5,108 nucleotides of DNA from RGIG1828 sp045536915. GTDB taxonomy: Bacteria > Bacillota > Clostridia > UMGS1810. Shown one piece after another: positions 4,432-5,108 of this stretch (position 1 is its first letter; the number at the start of each line of letters is the position of its first letter). Where the stretch lies: positions 1 through 5,108 of the forward strand of contig JAZSOL010000295.1 in assembly GCA_045536915.1 (NCBI GenBank), written 5' to 3'. The position numbers and the translations under genes were made by a program. Under the pieces are notes generated by a model. That model saw only the letters and a program-made list of their open reading frames with translations, had not been told where the DNA came from and ran no database searches.

Positions 4432-5108
4432 ATGGCTAAAAAGAAAAAATCGATTAAACATCCTGTAACAGCGGGCACGGTTAAAGTTCCCGTTATAATG
4501 CAGATGGAAGCACTTGAATGCGGAGCAGCATCGCTTGCAATGATACTTGCTTATTACGATAAATGGATTCCGCTTGAGCAGGTGCGCGCAGACTGCGGAG
4601 TTTCCCGTGACGGCTCCAACGCCAAAAATATACTTAAGGCCGCCAGAAGCTACGGACTTACCGCCAAAGGCTACCGTTATGAGCCCGAAGGCTTAAAAAA
4701 GAACGGCAAGTTTCCTTGCATCATTCATTGGAATTTCAATCATTTTCTCGTTCTCAACGGGTTCAGGGGCAACAAAGCTGTGCTTAATGACCCTGCAAAA
4801 GGAACGTATTCCGTGACAATGGAGACATTTGACAAATCGTTCACCGGCATTTGCCTGATGTTTGAACCGTCAGAAGTCTTTACGCCAGGTGGAAAACCCG
4901 ACAGTGTGGTTGATTTTGCAAAGAAAAGGCTAAAAGGCGCAGGTGTTGCCGTTGCTTTCACTATAATCACAACGGTTATCGCTTCACTGATAGGAATAAT
5001 TAACCCTGCGTTTTCCAGAATTTTTATGGACCGCCTGCTTACAGGTAAAAATCCCGAGTGGTTTGTGCCATTCATCTGGGGACTGGCGGCACTGGCCGTA
5101 ATACAGCT
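4432..5108 (+). CDS. Peptidase-containing ABC exporter (C39), 5' part
   Basis: The frame is open from the ATG (GAGG at 4420-4423, eight bases upstream) to the window end, giving 225 complete codons and two bases of the next. The N-terminal domain is a C39 cysteine peptidase: Gln24 (oxyanion hole), Cys30 in LECGAASLAMILAYY, His104 in NHFLVL and Asp120 in NDPAKG are all present, so it should be active. C39 domains cut leader peptides after double glycine on the cytoplasmic side as the cargo is exported. The first transmembrane segments follow (about 164-185 and from 212). The ABC ATPase domain would lie beyond the window. With the short HlyD-like protein this matches the NHLM bacteriocin-system peptidase/permease/ATPase type; SunT/LagD-like lantibiotic exporters are the alternative. 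No obvious double-glycine substrate is encoded in the window. Confidence 0.9.
   Translation, partial: MAKKKKSIKHPVTAGTVKVPVIMQMEALECGAASLAMILAYYDKWIPLEQVRADCGVSRDGSNAKNILKAARSYGLTAKGYRYEPEGLKKNGKFPCIIHWNFNHFLVLNGFRGNKAVLNDPAKGTYSVTMETFDKSFTGICLMFEPSEVFTPGGKPDSVVDFAKKRLKGAGVAVAFTIITTVIASLIGIINPAFSRIFMDRLLTGKNPEWFVPFIWGLAALAVIQ

Noticed and set aside
4740..5075. Minus-strand 111-codon frame inside the ABC exporter
   Set aside because: It is antisense to the C39 peptidase and membrane domain, which carries all catalytic residues in the plus frame.

Overview
The window looks like a chromosome segment of a low- to mid-GC Gram-positive bacterium, most likely a gut Clostridia/Oscillospiraceae-type organism (inference). 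The basis is the teichoic-acid D-alanylation genes, AGGAG-type ribosome binding sites, a PepF-type peptidase start, and a bacteriocin-export operon of the kind common in that group. No rRNA, tRNA, CRISPR array or recognisable insertion sequence was seen.

Positions 1-1770 form one transcription unit. It holds the last 49 codons of a gene whose C-terminus resembles VanW-family proteins, then dltA (D-alanine:carrier-protein ligase) starting on the base after the upstream stop. The dltC carrier-protein gene follows with a 4-base overlap, and a strong intrinsic terminator closes the unit. DltA activates D-alanine and loads it onto Ser32 of DltC for transfer to cell-envelope polymers. dltB and dltD are not in the window.

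Positions 1771-2212 carry a promoter, a good ribosome binding site and the first ~76 codons of oligoendopeptidase F (pepF). Its reading frame then runs in frame into an unrelated tail and stops after 116 codons. This is either a broken or chimeric gene and may mark the edge of an inserted segment.

Positions 2213-3060 are the least ordinary part. There are three very short ORFs (21, 37 and 63 codons), each with its own Shine-Dalgarno sequence and each encoding a hydrophobic peptide that starts Met-Gly and has an early Ala-Pro. The second and third are each preceded by a near-identical 78-bp leader (76/78 bases) that folds into a strong GC-rich hairpin plus a GAAA-capped hairpin ending at the Shine-Dalgarno sequence. 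The first ORF seems shortened by a one-base frameshift. A strong hairpin at 3001-3038 ends the block.

Positions 3061-5108 contain a consensus-like promoter with an overlapping 30-bp imperfect palindrome, then a tightly spaced operon. Its genes are a TetR-family regulator, a short single-pass HlyD-like accessory protein, and the start of a peptidase-containing ABC exporter (C39 Cys protease domain plus the first membrane segments, running off the end). This is the layout of an NHLP/bacteriocin-type maturation and export system under TetR control. No double-glycine precursor for the C39 peptidase is visible in the window. Whether the short hydrophobic ORFs upstream belong to this system is an open question.
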